From Tepidibacillus fermentans (GTDB lineage: Bacteria > Bacillota > Bacilli > Tepidibacillales > Tepidibacillaceae): 64,000 nucleotides of DNA. Below are positions 53,513 to 63,045 of the stretch, piece by piece. The notes under the pieces were generated by a model that did no database searches, was not told where the DNA came from, and saw nothing but the letters and a program-made list of their open reading frames with translations. The position numbers were made by a program, and so were the translations under genes. Position 1 is the stretch's first letter; every line of letters starts with the position of its first letter. The DNA lies in assembly GCF_004342885.1 (NCBI RefSeq), contig NZ_SMAB01000002.1, positions 62,001 through 126,000 of the forward strand, read 5' to 3'.

Positions 53513-55016
53513 AAAAAAAGGGCCGGAAACAGCTACTATAGATACAACGGAAGAAAGTCTGCAAAAAACACTTCATATATCTCGGGATATCGAAGAAAAT
53601 AAAAATATATTGGATGAAAAGCTTGGTGTGGGTAAAAGTTTTGATTTAATATGTCGTGAAATGAATTTTGGTGGAAAGGATTTTGCAATTTATTTTGTGA
53701 ATGGATTTGCCAATTCTGATGTTATGACACAAATATTAAAAGAATTGGCGAATTTAAAGCGAGAAGATCTAGTTCCGAATACTTTAAAACATTTAATTGA
53801 AACTTATGTTTCCCATATTCAAGTAAATAAAATAAAGACAATCAATGAAGCGAATGACAATATTCTATCTGGTCAATTAGTTATGTTGATTGATGGTGAA
53901 AAAGAGGGATTAGTAATTGATGTACGAAGTTACCCTGGAAGAACACCTCAAGAACCAGATACAGAAAGAGTGGTTCGTGGTTCAAGGGATGGTTTTACCG
54001 AAACACTTGTCGTAAATACCGCATTAACAAGAAGAAGAATTCGGGATGAAAGACTTCGAATGGAAATACAACAAGTTGGTGAACGATCCAAAACTGATGT
54101 TTGTATCGCTTATTTACAAGACGTGGCAGATCCAGGATTGGTCAATTTAGTTAAACAAAAGATCCAAGAAATTAGTATCGATGGACTTCCAATGTCAGAA
54201 AGGTCATTAAATGAATTCTTGATTGGTAGAAGTTGGAATCCTTATCCGATGGTTCGTTATACAGAAAGACCTGATGTTGCAGCACAACATTTACTAGAAG
54301 GGCATGTCTTAATTTATGTGGATACCTCTCCGGGTGTAATAATCACTCCTACAACTTTTTTTCATCATGTTCAACATGCAGAAGAATCAAGACAAAACCC
54401 TATGACAGGTACATATATTCGGTGGATTCGTTTTTTTGGGGTAATAGCTTCGTTATTTTTATTACCATTATGGTTAATCTATGTTTATGAACCGAATCTA
54501 CTACCTCATTCTTTAGAGTTCATTGGGCCTAAAGATACATCAAAAATACCCATTTTTTTTCAATTTATTTTAGCCGAATTAGGAATAGATCTCATGCGAA
54601 TGGCAGCCGTACATACCCCAACACCTCTAGCGACTGCTATGGGGTTAATCGCAGCGGTTTTAATTGGTGAAGTTGCTATCAAAGTTGGACTTTTTGTTCC
54701 CGAGGTTATCCTTTATCTTTCCATCGCAGCGATAGGTATGTATGCTACACCAAGTTACGAATTGGGTTTAGCCAATAAAATTGCTAGACTGATCTTTTTG
54801 TTAGCGGTATATTTGTTTAAGATTCCTGGTTTTGTGTTTGCGACAACCATTTGGCTTATCGTTTTAACTATGACTAATTCTTTAAATACTCCATACTTAT
54901 GGCCGTTTATTCCTTTTAATTTTCATGCGATGGTGAATATTTTACTGAGAAAACCTGTTCCATTTATGAATAAAAGACCAAGTATTGTCCATCCACAAAA
55001 TCAGAACCGACAGTAA
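53472..55016 (+). CDS. spoVAF: Stage V sporulation protein AF (GerA-like)
   Basis: A 514-residue GerA-family protein. A long soluble N-terminal domain (about residues 30-300) is followed by roughly five membrane segments (residues ~310-490). Blocks such as DVRSYPGRTPQEPDTERVVR, GSRDGFTETLVVNTALTRRR and IYVDTSPGVIITPTTFFHH are typical. SpoVAF associates with germination receptors. The start at 53472 follows GGGGTG; a GTG at 53463 is nine bases upstream. Overlap with spoVAEA indicates coupling. Confidence 0.93.
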   Translation: MKKGIKLKSNGTNEKKGPETATIDTTEESLQKTLHISRDIEENKNILDEKLGVGKSFDLICREMNFGGKDFAIYFVNGFANSDVMTQILKELANLKREDLVPNTLKHLIETYVSHIQVNKIKTINEANDNILSGQLVMLIDGEKEGLVIDVRSYPGRTPQEPDTERVVRGSRDGFTETLVVNTALTRRRIRDERLRMEIQQVGERSKTDVCIAYLQDVADPGLVNLVKQKIQEISIDGLPMSERSLNEFLIGRSWNPYPMVRYTERPDVAAQHLLEGHVLIYVDTSPGVIITPTTFFHHVQHAEESRQNPMTGTYIRWIRFFGVIASLFLLPLWLIYVYEPNLLPHSLEFIGPKDTSKIPIFFQFILAELGIDLMRMAAVHTPTPLATAMGLIAAVLIGEVAIKVGLFVPEVILYLSIAAIGMYATPSYELGLANKIARLIFLLAVYLFKIPGFVFATTIWLIVLTMTNSLNTPYLWPFIPFNFHAMVNILLRKPVPFMNKRPSIVHPQNQNRQ

Positions 55017-55112
55017 ATCATGATTGAAAAATAAAAATCATTATGATATATTCACATATTAATATGAGCTAGTCTTTTTAGTTAGACATATGAAAAGGAT
55101 GGGAGAGTATTT

Positions 55113-56447
55113 ATGTATTTCACTGGTACGAGTAGAATAAATGAAAAACAACATTTAGAAATTGGTGGCGTTGATACTGTTGAACTAGCAAAACAATTTG
55201 GAACGCCTTTATATGTTTTGGATGAGTGGGAAATAAGAAGACGAATGAGAGAATTCGTTTCAACTTTTCAAGAACTAGATGTATCAGCTCAGGTTGCTTA
55301 TGCTAGTAAAGCCTTATGTACGAAGACTTTATGCTATCTAGCGAATGAGGAAGGATTATCGTTAGATGTTGTATCAGGTGGAGAATTATACACAGCATTA
55401 GCATCTGGATTTCCAAAAGAACGCATTCATTTTCATGGGAATAATAAAACGATGGAAGAAATTGAAATGGCGATAGATAATGAAATTGGAGCATTTGTGA
55501 TTGATAATTTTTATGAAATTGAATTAATCGAGAGAATAGCAAGAGAAAAAGGGAAAGTTGTCAATGCATTAATCCGTGTTAGTCCAGGGATTGAAGCCCA
55601 TACCCACGAATATATCCAGACAGGTCAGGAAGATTCTAAATTTGGTTTCAATCTCATCGATCAAGCTCTACAAGCGACGGAAAGGGTTTATCATTCAAAG
55701 CAAATTAAACTTTTAGGATTTCATTTTCATATTGGATCACAAATTTTTGATATGAACGGTTTTGATAAAGCAATTGAACGTGTCGCTGATTTTTATCAGT
55801 TATTAAAAGAACAATTTCAGATGGAATTCTCGATCCTAAATACGGGTGGAGGATTTGGTATTCATTACACAGATGAGGACCAACCTTTAACGATTCGTAG
55901 TTATGTTCAGACATTAGTAGAAATGGTTCAAAAACATTTCACTATGAGAAATTTAGCTTTTCCTGAAATATGGATTGAACCAGGTCGTAGCATTATAGGG
56001 GAAGCAGGTACAACACTTTATACGATAGGATCCAATAAGACTATTCCCCATATTCGAAAATATGTTGCTGTAGATGGGGGAATGATGGACAATCCACGTC
56101 CAGCATTGTATCAAGCAAAATATGATGCAGTCATTGCGAACAAGATGAATAACAACCATAAAGAAAAGGTATCGATTGCAGGTAAAGCTTGCGAAAGTGG
56201 TGATATGTTAATTTGGGATATTGAATTATCTCAACCAGAACCTGGAGACATACTAGCTGTTTTTTCTACTGGAGCTTATAATTATTCAATGGCAAGTAAT
56301 TATAATCGGGTTCCGCGACCAGCAATGGTTTTAGTAGGAGACGGAAAAGCGGATCTGATTGTACGCAGAGAAACTTATGATGATATTATTCAATACGATA
56401 TAGTTCCTGAAAGATTTGAAGCCAAGAAGGCGATCCAATCAAAATAA
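55113..56447 (+). CDS. lysA: Diaminopimelate decarboxylase
   Basis: A 444-residue PLP enzyme producing lysine from meso-diaminopimelate. YASKALCTKTLCYL holds the PLP lysine (Lys near residue 66), followed by DVVSGGELYTALASGF, HFHIGSQI, NTGGGFGIHY, EPGRSIIGEAGT and the active-site ACESGDML. GGGAGAG precedes the ATG. It follows spoVAF as in B. subtilis. No L-box riboswitch is apparent in the short (96-base) leader region. Confidence 0.95.
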   Translation: MYFTGTSRINEKQHLEIGGVDTVELAKQFGTPLYVLDEWEIRRRMREFVSTFQELDVSAQVAYASKALCTKTLCYLANEEGLSLDVVSGGELYTALASGFPKERIHFHGNNKTMEEIEMAIDNEIGAFVIDNFYEIELIERIAREKGKVVNALIRVSPGIEAHTHEYIQTGQEDSKFGFNLIDQALQATERVYHSKQIKLLGFHFHIGSQIFDMNGFDKAIERVADFYQLLKEQFQMEFSILNTGGGFGIHYTDEDQPLTIRSYVQTLVEMVQKHFTMRNLAFPEIWIEPGRSIIGEAGTTLYTIGSNKTIPHIRKYVAVDGGMMDNPRPALYQAKYDAVIANKMNNNHKEKVSIAGKACESGDMLIWDIELSQPEPGDILAVFSTGAYNYSMASNYNRVPRPAMVLVGDGKADLIVRRETYDDIIQYDIVPERFEAKKAIQSK

Positions 56448-56473
56448 ATTTATAAGAAATTAGGTAGGGAAGT

Positions 56474-57214
56474 ATGTCATATCAGGTAAAATTAGATACC
56501 TTTGAGGGTCCGTTAGATCTTTTATTGCACCTTATTGATAAAGAAGAAATGGACATTTATGATATTCAAATCTCAAAAATTACCGATCAATATCTAGAAT
56601 ATTTGGATACTATGCAATCGTTGAAATTAGACATCGCGAGTGAATTTTTAGTAATGGCCTCTACACTATTATCAATTAAAAGTAAAATGTTACTTCCAAG
56701 CCGAAATGAACATTCTTTCCAAGGTTCGTTCATTTTAGATGTAGAAGAAGACCCTAGGGATGAACTTGTTCGGCGATTGATTGAGTATAAAAAATATAAA
56801 GAAGTATCAATGGCTTTAAGAGAAAAAGAATTGGCAAGAAGCAAAATTTTTACTAAAGCACCGAGCGATCTTTTACCTTATGTTGAGGTAGGAGAAGTAA
56901 ATCCAGTGGAAGGGATTAGTATTTATCATCTAATCGAAACTTTCCAAAAAGCATTAAAACGTTATTCTTACAAAGAGCCAATTAGCAAGGTTTCTCGAGA
57001 AGAAATTTCCATGAAAGATCGAATGGAACAAATCATCCAAATACTCCAATCATCAGGGAGAGAGCTTTTTTTTTCAGACCTTCTTGCAGATGTTTATTGT
57101 CGATCAGAGATAGTGATTACGTTTTTAAGTCTATTAGAATTAATTAAACAAAAACAAATTATCTGTATACAAAAGAACCCTTTTGATGATATTGTAATTC
57201 AGTATTCCCCATGA
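56474..57214 (+). CDS. scpA: Segregation and condensation protein A
   Basis: A 246-residue kleisin that bridges the SMC dimer and ScpB. The N-terminal [20 protein letters not shown] and [20 protein letters not shown] blocks and the C-terminal winged-helix ([20 protein letters not shown]) are typical. A weak GGTAGGGAAG precedes the ATG. scpB starts 22 bases after its stop. Confidence 0.95.
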   Translation: MSYQVKLDTFEGPLDLLLHLIDKEEMDIYDIQISKITDQYLEYLDTMQSLKLDIASEFLVMASTLLSIKSKMLLPSRNEHSFQGSFILDVEEDPRDELVRRLIEYKKYKEVSMALREKELARSKIFTKAPSDLLPYVEVGEVNPVEGISIYHLIETFQKALKRYSYKEPISKVSREEISMKDRMEQIIQILQSSGRELFFSDLLADVYCRSEIVITFLSLLELIKQKQIICIQKNPFDDIVIQYSP

Positions 57215-57236
57215 TCGGAAAAAGGAGGGAATGTTG

Positions 57237-57803
57237 ATGGATTATGATTATAATAAAATTAAAGCTGCTATAGAGGGATTGCTTTTTGTGGCAGGGGATG
57301 AAGGAATTGAAGCAAAACAACTCTCGCAAATTCTAGAAATTGATGTAGAGACGATCGAAGATATCATATATGATATGCAAGCTGATTATAGAAGAGAGAA
57401 TCGGGGGCTTCAAATCATTCAAATGGCGAATATGTATCAATTAACCACATTACCTGAGCATGCGATTTATTTTGAAAGGTTGGCTGCATCACCTACACAT
57501 GCCACTCTATCCCAAGCAGCCTTAGAGACATTATCAATTATTGCTTATAAACAACCCATTACTCGTTCAGAGATCGAAGAAATCAGAGGGGTTAAATCGG
57601 AAAAAGCAATAAATACTTTAACAAGTAAAGGGTTAATTAAAGAAGTAGGACGAATGGAAGGAATCGGTCGACCAATACTATATGGAACAACAACGGAGTT
57701 CCTTAATTATTTTGGTCTTAAAAATTTAAATGATTTACCACCTTTACCCGAGGACATTATGGTTGATGAAGATGAAGAATTTGAATTGTTTCGACGAGAT
57801 TAA
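57237..57803 (+). CDS. scpB: Segregation and condensation protein B
   Basis: A 188-residue tandem winged-helix protein, partner of ScpA in condensin. [39 protein letters not shown] and [20 protein letters not shown] are characteristic. ATG 57237 is eight bases after AGGAGGG; ATG 57231 is too close. A terminator follows. Confidence 0.95.
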   Translation: MDYDYNKIKAAIEGLLFVAGDEGIEAKQLSQILEIDVETIEDIIYDMQADYRRENRGLQIIQMANMYQLTTLPEHAIYFERLAASPTHATLSQAALETLSIIAYKQPITRSEIEEIRGVKSEKAINTLTSKGLIKEVGRMEGIGRPILYGTTTEFLNYFGLKNLNDLPPLPEDIMVDEDEEFELFRRD

Positions 57804-57809
57804 CGAACT

Positions 57810-57833
57810 GAGGCTTTTTATAGCCTCTTTTTT
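57810..57833 (+). terminator. Terminator after scpB
   Basis: GAGGCT and AGCCTC pair around TTTTAT, followed by TTTTTT. Confidence 0.85.
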
Positions 57834-57879
57834 GTATTCATTTCAAAGATTTGGGAATACTACCCATGGGTGATAAAGG

Positions 57880-58545
57880 ATGGATGGACTCCTATGGCTT
57901 ATTTTTATTTTATTTTTGATTGTTTTTCTTACTCTTATTTCTGAGATTAAAATCCAAGTTCGTATAAAAAAAGAAGACAAAGATGACCGAATTGAAATGG
58001 ATGGTTGGTTATTTCGGTTCATTCACATTAAGAAAATAGTTTCTTTAGTCGTTTTGGAGTCGCTAAATGAAGGCGTGAAGTATAAGAGTCGTTCCAATCT
58101 AATCAATCAGCAAGAAAAAAAAGACCGGATCACGAAAAAAAAGATCAAGAAGTGGAGTTGGGATTACACTAAATTATTAGTACGCATTGACGATTTTTAT
58201 GGGGTTTTTAAGGATTTTCTTAAAAAGGTTCATATTGATCAATTAAAATGGGAGACTAAAATTGGGTTGGACGAGGCTGTTGCAACAGGTATATTTGCAG
58301 GATTGATTTGGAGCATAAAAGGGAACCTAATTGGTTTCCTTTCCAAATATATTATCTTGGATGATAAACCTAACCTTAATGTGCATCCCGTGTTTAACAA
58401 TATTCTTTTTCATACGTTTCTGGAAACAACGATTCGATTTCGGGTTGGATCGATTGTATCGTTAGGAATCAAGATCATCTTTCGATTCGTAAAAAAATGG
58501 TTTAAAAATCGAAAACATCTGATCACTTTATCAAAGAGTACATAG
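57880..58545 (+). CDS. DUF2953 domain protein, YtfI-like
   Basis: A 221-residue basic protein with one N-terminal membrane segment (about residues 4-21) and a predominantly charged remainder. It resembles DUF2953 (YtfI), usually found directly upstream of ytfJ/gerW, as here. Conserved-looking parts are FYGVFKDFLKKVHIDQLKWE and KIGLDEAVATGIFAGLIWSI. Function unknown; sporulation-associated by context. The ribosome binding site is weak. Confidence 0.78.
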   Translation: MDGLLWLIFILFLIVFLTLISEIKIQVRIKKEDKDDRIEMDGWLFRFIHIKKIVSLVVLESLNEGVKYKSRSNLINQQEKKDRITKKKIKKWSWDYTKLLVRIDDFYGVFKDFLKKVHIDQLKWETKIGLDEAVATGIFAGLIWSIKGNLIGFLSKYIILDDKPNLNVHPVFNNILFHTFLETTIRFRVGSIVSLGIKIIFRFVKKWFKNRKHLITLSKST

Positions 58546-58611
58546 TTTCTTTGTTGATGGGTATTCTAAACTATATGGATCTTTTAAAAGGATGTAAAGG
58601 AGGAATTCAGT

Positions 58612-59070
58612 TTGTCAGAACATCCGATACAGGGCTTAATGAAGACTGCAATGGAAAATTTAAAAGAAATGGTTGATGTAAATACAATTGTCGGGGATCC
58701 TGTTGAAACCCCTGATGGAACAGTGATACTACCCATATCAAAGGTCGGTTTTGGTTTTGCTGCTGGTGGAAGCGAATTCCGTTTTGAAAATAATGTGGAT
58801 CAACAAAACAATTCCGCAAAAAACCAAGAAAAACCATTTGGCGGTGGTAGTGGTGGCGGGGTATCGATCACTCCTGTCGCTTTCCTAGTCGTTGGGAAAA
58901 CTAGCGTTCAATTACTTCCGCTCGATTCTGAAACTCATCTTTACCAAAAGTTAATGGATTTAGCACCACAAGTTATTGATAAAATCCAAAATGCTTTAAA
59001 ATCAAAAAGTGAAGTTCAATCCAACCAAAACCAAAATCCTACGACAAACCAAACCAATATTATTGTATAA
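58612..59070 (+). CDS. gerW: Spore protein GerW/YtfJ
   Basis: A 152-residue GerW family sporulation protein, needed for normal germination in Bacillus. EHPIQGLMKTAMENLKEMVD, PVETPDGTVILPISKVGFGF and the glycine-rich FGGGSGGGVSITPVAFLVV are diagnostic. TTG 58612 is seven bases after AAAGGAGG. It ends in a Gln/Asn-rich tail. A terminator separates it from dacB. Confidence 0.93.
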   Translation: MSEHPIQGLMKTAMENLKEMVDVNTIVGDPVETPDGTVILPISKVGFGFAAGGSEFRFENNVDQQNNSAKNQEKPFGGGSGGGVSITPVAFLVVGKTSVQLLPLDSETHLYQKLMDLAPQVIDKIQNALKSKSEVQSNQNQNPTTNQTNIIV

Positions 59071-59094
59071 AAAGCGCATTACATTGCGCTTTTT
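59069..59094 (+). terminator. Terminator after gerW
   Basis: AAAAAGCGCA and TGCGCTTTTT form a perfect 10-bp stem with a six-base loop; the T run is part of the stem, so it can work in either direction. Confidence 0.8.
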
Positions 59095-59170
59095 ACTTTG
59101 AGTCATATAGAAATTCATACTGACTTGAATTTTGCATATATATTGTTTTAGACAAGTTAGGAGGAAGACC

Positions 59171-60286
59171 ATGTTTTTGGCAACTAAGAAAAGGATTTTC
59201 ATTCTTATCATATTTCTATTTTGGAGTATCTCACAATCTGTATTTGCTTCGAGCCATATTGAAATTAGTGCACAGGGTGCCGCATTAATTGATGTGAATA
59301 GTGGCCGAATTTTGTACGAAAAAAATGGAGATCAACGAATGAGAATCGCTAGTCTAACCAAAATTATGACTGCGATTGTTGCCATTGAAAATGGAAATCT
59401 AAAAGATATGGTGACAACAAGTGATCATGCATTTGGCACAGAGGGTTCTTCGATTTATTTAAAAAAGGGTGAACAATTAACGTTAGAAGATATGTTGTAT
59501 GGTTTAATGTTGCGATCAGGTAATGATGCAGCTGTTGCCATTGCAGAACATATTGGGGGATCTGAAGAAGGATTCGTATTTATGATGAATCAAAAAGCAG
59601 CTGCATTAGGTATGACTCGTTCACATTTTATGAATCCCCATGGGTTAGACCATAAAGAACACTATTCAACACCCAAAGATATGGCGATTTTAACAGCCTA
59701 TGCATTGAAAAACCCAATATTTAAGAAAATTGTTAGTACTAAGGTAAAAACTGCTCCTTTGGCAGATGAACCTTGGGATCGAAAATGGTTGAACAAAAAT
59801 AAATTATTACAAATGTATGAATATGCGGATGGTGTAAAAACAGGTTATACCAAATTAGCGAAAAGATGTTTAGCTTCCTCAGCTACCAAAAATGGGGTAC
59901 AATTAGCAGCTATCACATTGAATGCACCAGATGATTGGAATGACTCCATTCAGTTATTAGAATATGGCTTTCAAGAATATAAACAAACCCCAATTGTTCA
60001 AACCAATCAAATTATCAAAAAAATAAAAATAGACAATAAAGAAAAAAATATCGTCCCTATTCGAGAATTTAAATATCCATTAAAACCTGGGGAAGAACAA
60101 CAAATAAAAAAAGTCATCGAGCTGAATCAACCTGATCAATTGAATTTGAACAATCATATTGGTAAGATCAAAATTTATTTCGAGAAAAAATTTATTGGTG
60201 CGATACCTTTGCAAGTTCAAAAAGAGAAAGAAACGCTATCGGAAACAGTAAAAAGCGTGTGGAGAAGAGTATGGAAAGGGGATTAA
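59171..60286 (+). CDS. dacB: D-alanyl-D-alanine carboxypeptidase DacB (sporulation-type)
   Basis: A 371-residue S11 penicillin-binding protein. A signal peptide (about residues 7-27, ending VFA) precedes the active-site IASLTKIMTAIV, the SGN motif in MLRSGNDAAVAIAEHI and the KTG in GVKTGYTKLAKRC. The gene is followed at once by spmA and spmB, as in Bacillus, where DacB adjusts spore cortex cross-linking. ATG 59171 follows AGGAGGAAG. A TCATACT/CATATATA pair near 59117-59143 is a weak sigma-E candidate. Confidence 0.93.
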   Translation: MFLATKKRIFILIIFLFWSISQSVFASSHIEISAQGAALIDVNSGRILYEKNGDQRMRIASLTKIMTAIVAIENGNLKDMVTTSDHAFGTEGSSIYLKKGEQLTLEDMLYGLMLRSGNDAAVAIAEHIGGSEEGFVFMMNQKAAALGMTRSHFMNPHGLDHKEHYSTPKDMAILTAYALKNPIFKKIVSTKVKTAPLADEPWDRKWLNKNKLLQMYEYADGVKTGYTKLAKRCLASSATKNGVQLAAITLNAPDDWNDSIQLLEYGFQEYKQTPIVQTNQIIKKIKIDNKEKNIVPIREFKYPLKPGEEQQIKKVIELNQPDQLNLNNHIGKIKIYFEKKFIGAIPLQVQKEKETLSETVKSVWRRVWKGD

Positions 60287-60289
60287 CAG

Positions 60290-60868
60290 TTGGTCAATTG
60301 GATTTGGTTGGTACTCATTTTGTTTGGAGTTCTTACGGCTGCCTTAAACGGTAATATCGGGGTATTAAATCATGCAATTTTTGAAGGAGCAAAGACAGGA
60401 GTAACGATTAGTTTTGGCTTAATCAGTATATTGGTTTTTTGGTTAGGAATGATGAAAATTGCTGAAGAAGCCGGCTTATTGACATGGATAAGCCGACTTC
60501 TTCGCCCTTTTATTCATTGGTTATTTCCTGAGCTACCTAAAAATCACCCTGTTGTAGGGTATATCTTATCAAATATGACGGCTAACATCTTCGGACTAGG
60601 AAATGCAGCAACTCCAATGGGAATAAAGGCCATGCAAGAACTGCAAAAATTGAACCCTACTAAAGAGAAAGCATCTCCCTCAATGGCCACATTATTAGCC
60701 ATTAATACATCCAGTATAACAATTGTCCCCACTACAATCATATCCGTTCGTATGACTTACCATTCAGTAAACCCAACAGAGATTGTTGGTACTACTTTAA
60801 TTGCTACAACTTGTTCTACAATCGCAGCATTATTATTGGATCGTTACTATAGAAACAGAAATCGCTAA
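60290..60868 (+). CDS. spmA: Spore maturation protein A
   Basis: A 192-residue membrane protein with about five hydrophobic segments, of the nucleoside-transporter-like Gate domain family (EGAKTGVTISFGLISILVFW, GLGNAATPMGIKAMQELQ). SpmA and SpmB are needed for full dehydration of the spore core. TTG 60290 follows AAAGGGG at eight bases, three bases after the dacB stop, so the three genes form one operon. Confidence 0.93.
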   Translation: MVNWIWLVLILFGVLTAALNGNIGVLNHAIFEGAKTGVTISFGLISILVFWLGMMKIAEEAGLLTWISRLLRPFIHWLFPELPKNHPVVGYILSNMTANIFGLGNAATPMGIKAMQELQKLNPTKEKASPSMATLLAINTSSITIVPTTIISVRMTYHSVNPTEIVGTTLIATTCSTIAALLLDRYYRNRNR

Positions 60869-60893
60869 AACATTATATGAGAAGAGGGTTATT

Positions 60894-61424
60894 ATGCAAT
60901 CTGTAATTACCTCTATTTCAATGTGGATTATACCAGGTATTATTAGCTTAATTATGGTATTTGCAATATGGAATCGGGTTCGTGTCTACGAAACATTTGT
61001 AGAAGGAGCAAAAGATGGGTTCTCAACGGCAATTCAAATTATGCCTCATCTTGTAGGAATGATGGTAGCCATTACGATATTTCAGGAGTCGGGCGCATTA
61101 CAATTCATCATTAACCTTATTAAGCCAATCTTTGATTGGCTGCATTTTCCAACGGAAGTATTTCCTTTAGCGATTATGAAACCATTAAGTGGAACAGGAT
61201 CATTAGCGATCGCAACTGATTTGATTGCTCGTTATGGTCCAGATTCGTATATTGGCCGTTTGGCTTCAACCATGCAAGGAAGTGCAGACACTACATTATT
61301 TATCGTAACCGTGTATTTCGGTGCAGTTGGTATAAAAAAAGTAGGTTATTCCATAAAAGTTGGGTTATTTGCGGACTTAATCGGAATTATTGCATCTCTC
61401 ATCGTTGTTTCTTTGTATTTTTAA
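60894..61424 (+). CDS. spmB: Spore maturation protein B
   Basis: A 176-residue membrane protein homologous to SpmA (FVEGAKDGFSTAIQIMPHLV, MKPLSGTGSLAIATDLIARY, DSYIGRLASTMQGSADTTLF). It works with SpmA in core dehydration. ATG 60894 with AGAGGG at 60883-60888 is chosen; the frame from 60801 lies inside spmA. Confidence 0.93.
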   Translation: MQSVITSISMWIIPGIISLIMVFAIWNRVRVYETFVEGAKDGFSTAIQIMPHLVGMMVAITIFQESGALQFIINLIKPIFDWLHFPTEVFPLAIMKPLSGTGSLAIATDLIARYGPDSYIGRLASTMQGSADTTLFIVTVYFGAVGIKKVGYSIKVGLFADLIGIIASLIVVSLYF

Positions 61425-61526
61425 TCAAAATTGCAAAAGATTCCTTTTTAGTTAGAGCATTGAAGAAAGATAAAAATATGTGATAAACTGAACATAATAA
61501 TGAATACGGATAAAGTAGGGATGGTA

Positions 61527-62255
61527 TTGCAACGTTTACAAAAAGTCATTTCTGAAGCTGGTATCGCTTCTAGAAGAAAAGCAGAGCAACTAATTATTGA
61601 TGGGCAAGTTATGGTTAATGGAAAGACAGTAACTGAGTTAGGTTTTAAAGTAGATCCTCTTCATGATCAAATTCTTGTTAACGGAAAAGAAATAAAAATA
61701 AAGACGAAAAAGGTTGTTGTATTATTAAATAAACCAAAAAAAGTGATTACAAGCATGAAAGATCCTCAAGGAAGAAAAACAGTAATCGATCTGATCCGTT
61801 TGCAGGAAAGAATTTACCCAGTTGGAAGATTAGATTATGATACGGAGGGACTCTTATTATTAACAAATGACGGTGAACTGGCTAATCGTTTGATGCATCC
61901 CCGATTTGAATTGGATAAAACCTATGAAGCGATTGTTGCTGGAAATCCTTCAGAGGCTGAATTAGATCAACTAAGAAAAGGAATTCAATTAGAAGAAGGT
62001 GTAACATCACCAGCAAAGGTGGAAAAAATATTGATTAATAAAAAGAATCAAGCAAAGATTAAAATTACCATTCATGAAGGACGAAACAGGCAAGTACGAA
62101 GGATGTTTCAAGCCATTGGTCACCCAGTAGTCCATCTAAAAAGAATTCAATATGGGTTTCTAACTTTATCCGGTGTATCGGTAGGTAAATATCGTTTTCT
62201 TAGTGAAGATGAGATTTGTCAATTGAAACAACTCGTTTCCTTATCATGTAATTAG
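61527..62255 (+). CDS. rluB: 23S rRNA pseudouridine synthase RluB-type
   Basis: A 242-residue RsuA/RluB family enzyme. An N-terminal S4 domain (LQKVISEAGIASRRKAEQLI) is followed by the catalytic domain with YPVGRLDYDTEGLLLLTNDG (catalytic Asp) and IHEGRNRQVRRMF. It modifies 23S rRNA. TTG 61527 gives MQRLQKVI, the normal start, and is six bases from TAGGG; ATG 61521 and ATG 61500 are alternatives with poorer signals. It follows spmB as in B. subtilis (ypuL), but resABC do not follow. Confidence 0.92.
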   Translation: MQRLQKVISEAGIASRRKAEQLIIDGQVMVNGKTVTELGFKVDPLHDQILVNGKEIKIKTKKVVVLLNKPKKVITSMKDPQGRKTVIDLIRLQERIYPVGRLDYDTEGLLLLTNDGELANRLMHPRFELDKTYEAIVAGNPSEAELDQLRKGIQLEEGVTSPAKVEKILINKKNQAKIKITIHEGRNRQVRRMFQAIGHPVVHLKRIQYGFLTLSGVSVGKYRFLSEDEICQLKQLVSLSCN

Positions 62256-62322
62256 AAAGATAGTCAATTTTAAGAAAATCAGATAAAATGTTGAAAGGAA
62301 TAAGAGTTGAGAGGTGAAACCA

Positions 62323-63045
62323 ATGAATAGCGAAAGGGAATATACAATTCTTATTGTTGATGATGAGGAAAGAATCCGTCGTTTATTAAAAATGTACTTA
62401 GAAAGAGAAGGGTTTAAGATAGACGAAGCAGGGGATGGAGATACAGCTTATGGAAAGGCGATGCAATTTGACTATGATCTAATTATCCTAGACTTAATGT
62501 TACCTGGTATGGACGGAATTGAAGTATCAAAACTCATTAGAGAGACGAAATCTACACCGATCATTATGTTGACTGCAAAAGGAGAAGAGTCAAACAGGGT
62601 TCAGGGGTTTGAAGTAGGTGCAGATGATTATGTTGTGAAACCTTTTAGTCCAAGAGAGGTTGTCTATCGAGTGAAAGCTGTTTTAAGACGTGCATCTGCA
62701 ACAGCATATTTAGTAACAGAGAAGAATTCAGCATCAAATGTCATTGTCTTAGATGACCTAGTGATTGACCATGATGCCCATCGTGTAACTGCGGGCGGTG
62801 TTGAAGTGAATTTAACTCCAAAAGAATATGAATTACTTTATTATTTAGCTAGTTCTCCTGACAAAGTTTACAGTCGTGAAGACTTGCTTCATGATGTATG
62901 GAATTATGAATTCTTTGGTGATCTTCGGACAGTAGATACTCATATCAAAAGATTAAGGGAAAAACTAAATAAAGTGTCATCAAAAGCCGCGAAAATGATT
63001 ACGACAGTTTGGGGCGTAGGTTATAAATTAGAGGTGCATAAATAA
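62323..63045 (+). CDS. resD: Response regulator ResD
   Basis: A 240-residue OmpR/PhoB-type regulator. The receiver has the acidic pair VDDEER, phosphorylated Asp in LIILDLMLPGMDG and KPFSPREVV; the winged helix includes LTPKEYELLYYLASSPDKVY and FFGDLRTVDTHIKRLREKLN. Very similar to B. subtilis ResD, controller of respiration and anaerobic genes. ATG 62323 is six bases after GAGAGGTG; an upstream GTG at 62314 lies in that site. resE follows immediately. Confidence 0.92.
   Translation: MNSEREYTILIVDDEERIRRLLKMYLEREGFKIDEAGDGDTAYGKAMQFDYDLIILDLMLPGMDGIEVSKLIRETKSTPIIMLTAKGEESNRVQGFEVGADDYVVKPFSPREVVYRVKAVLRRASATAYLVTEKNSASNVIVLDDLVIDHDAHRVTAGGVEVNLTPKEYELLYYLASSPDKVYSREDLLHDVWNYEFFGDLRTVDTHIKRLREKLNKVSSKAAKMITTVWGVGYKLEVHK

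Noticed and set aside
55017-55112. Lysine riboswitch upstream of lysA
   Set aside because: The 96-base gap is too short for an L-box (about 175 bases) and shows none of its conserved helices.
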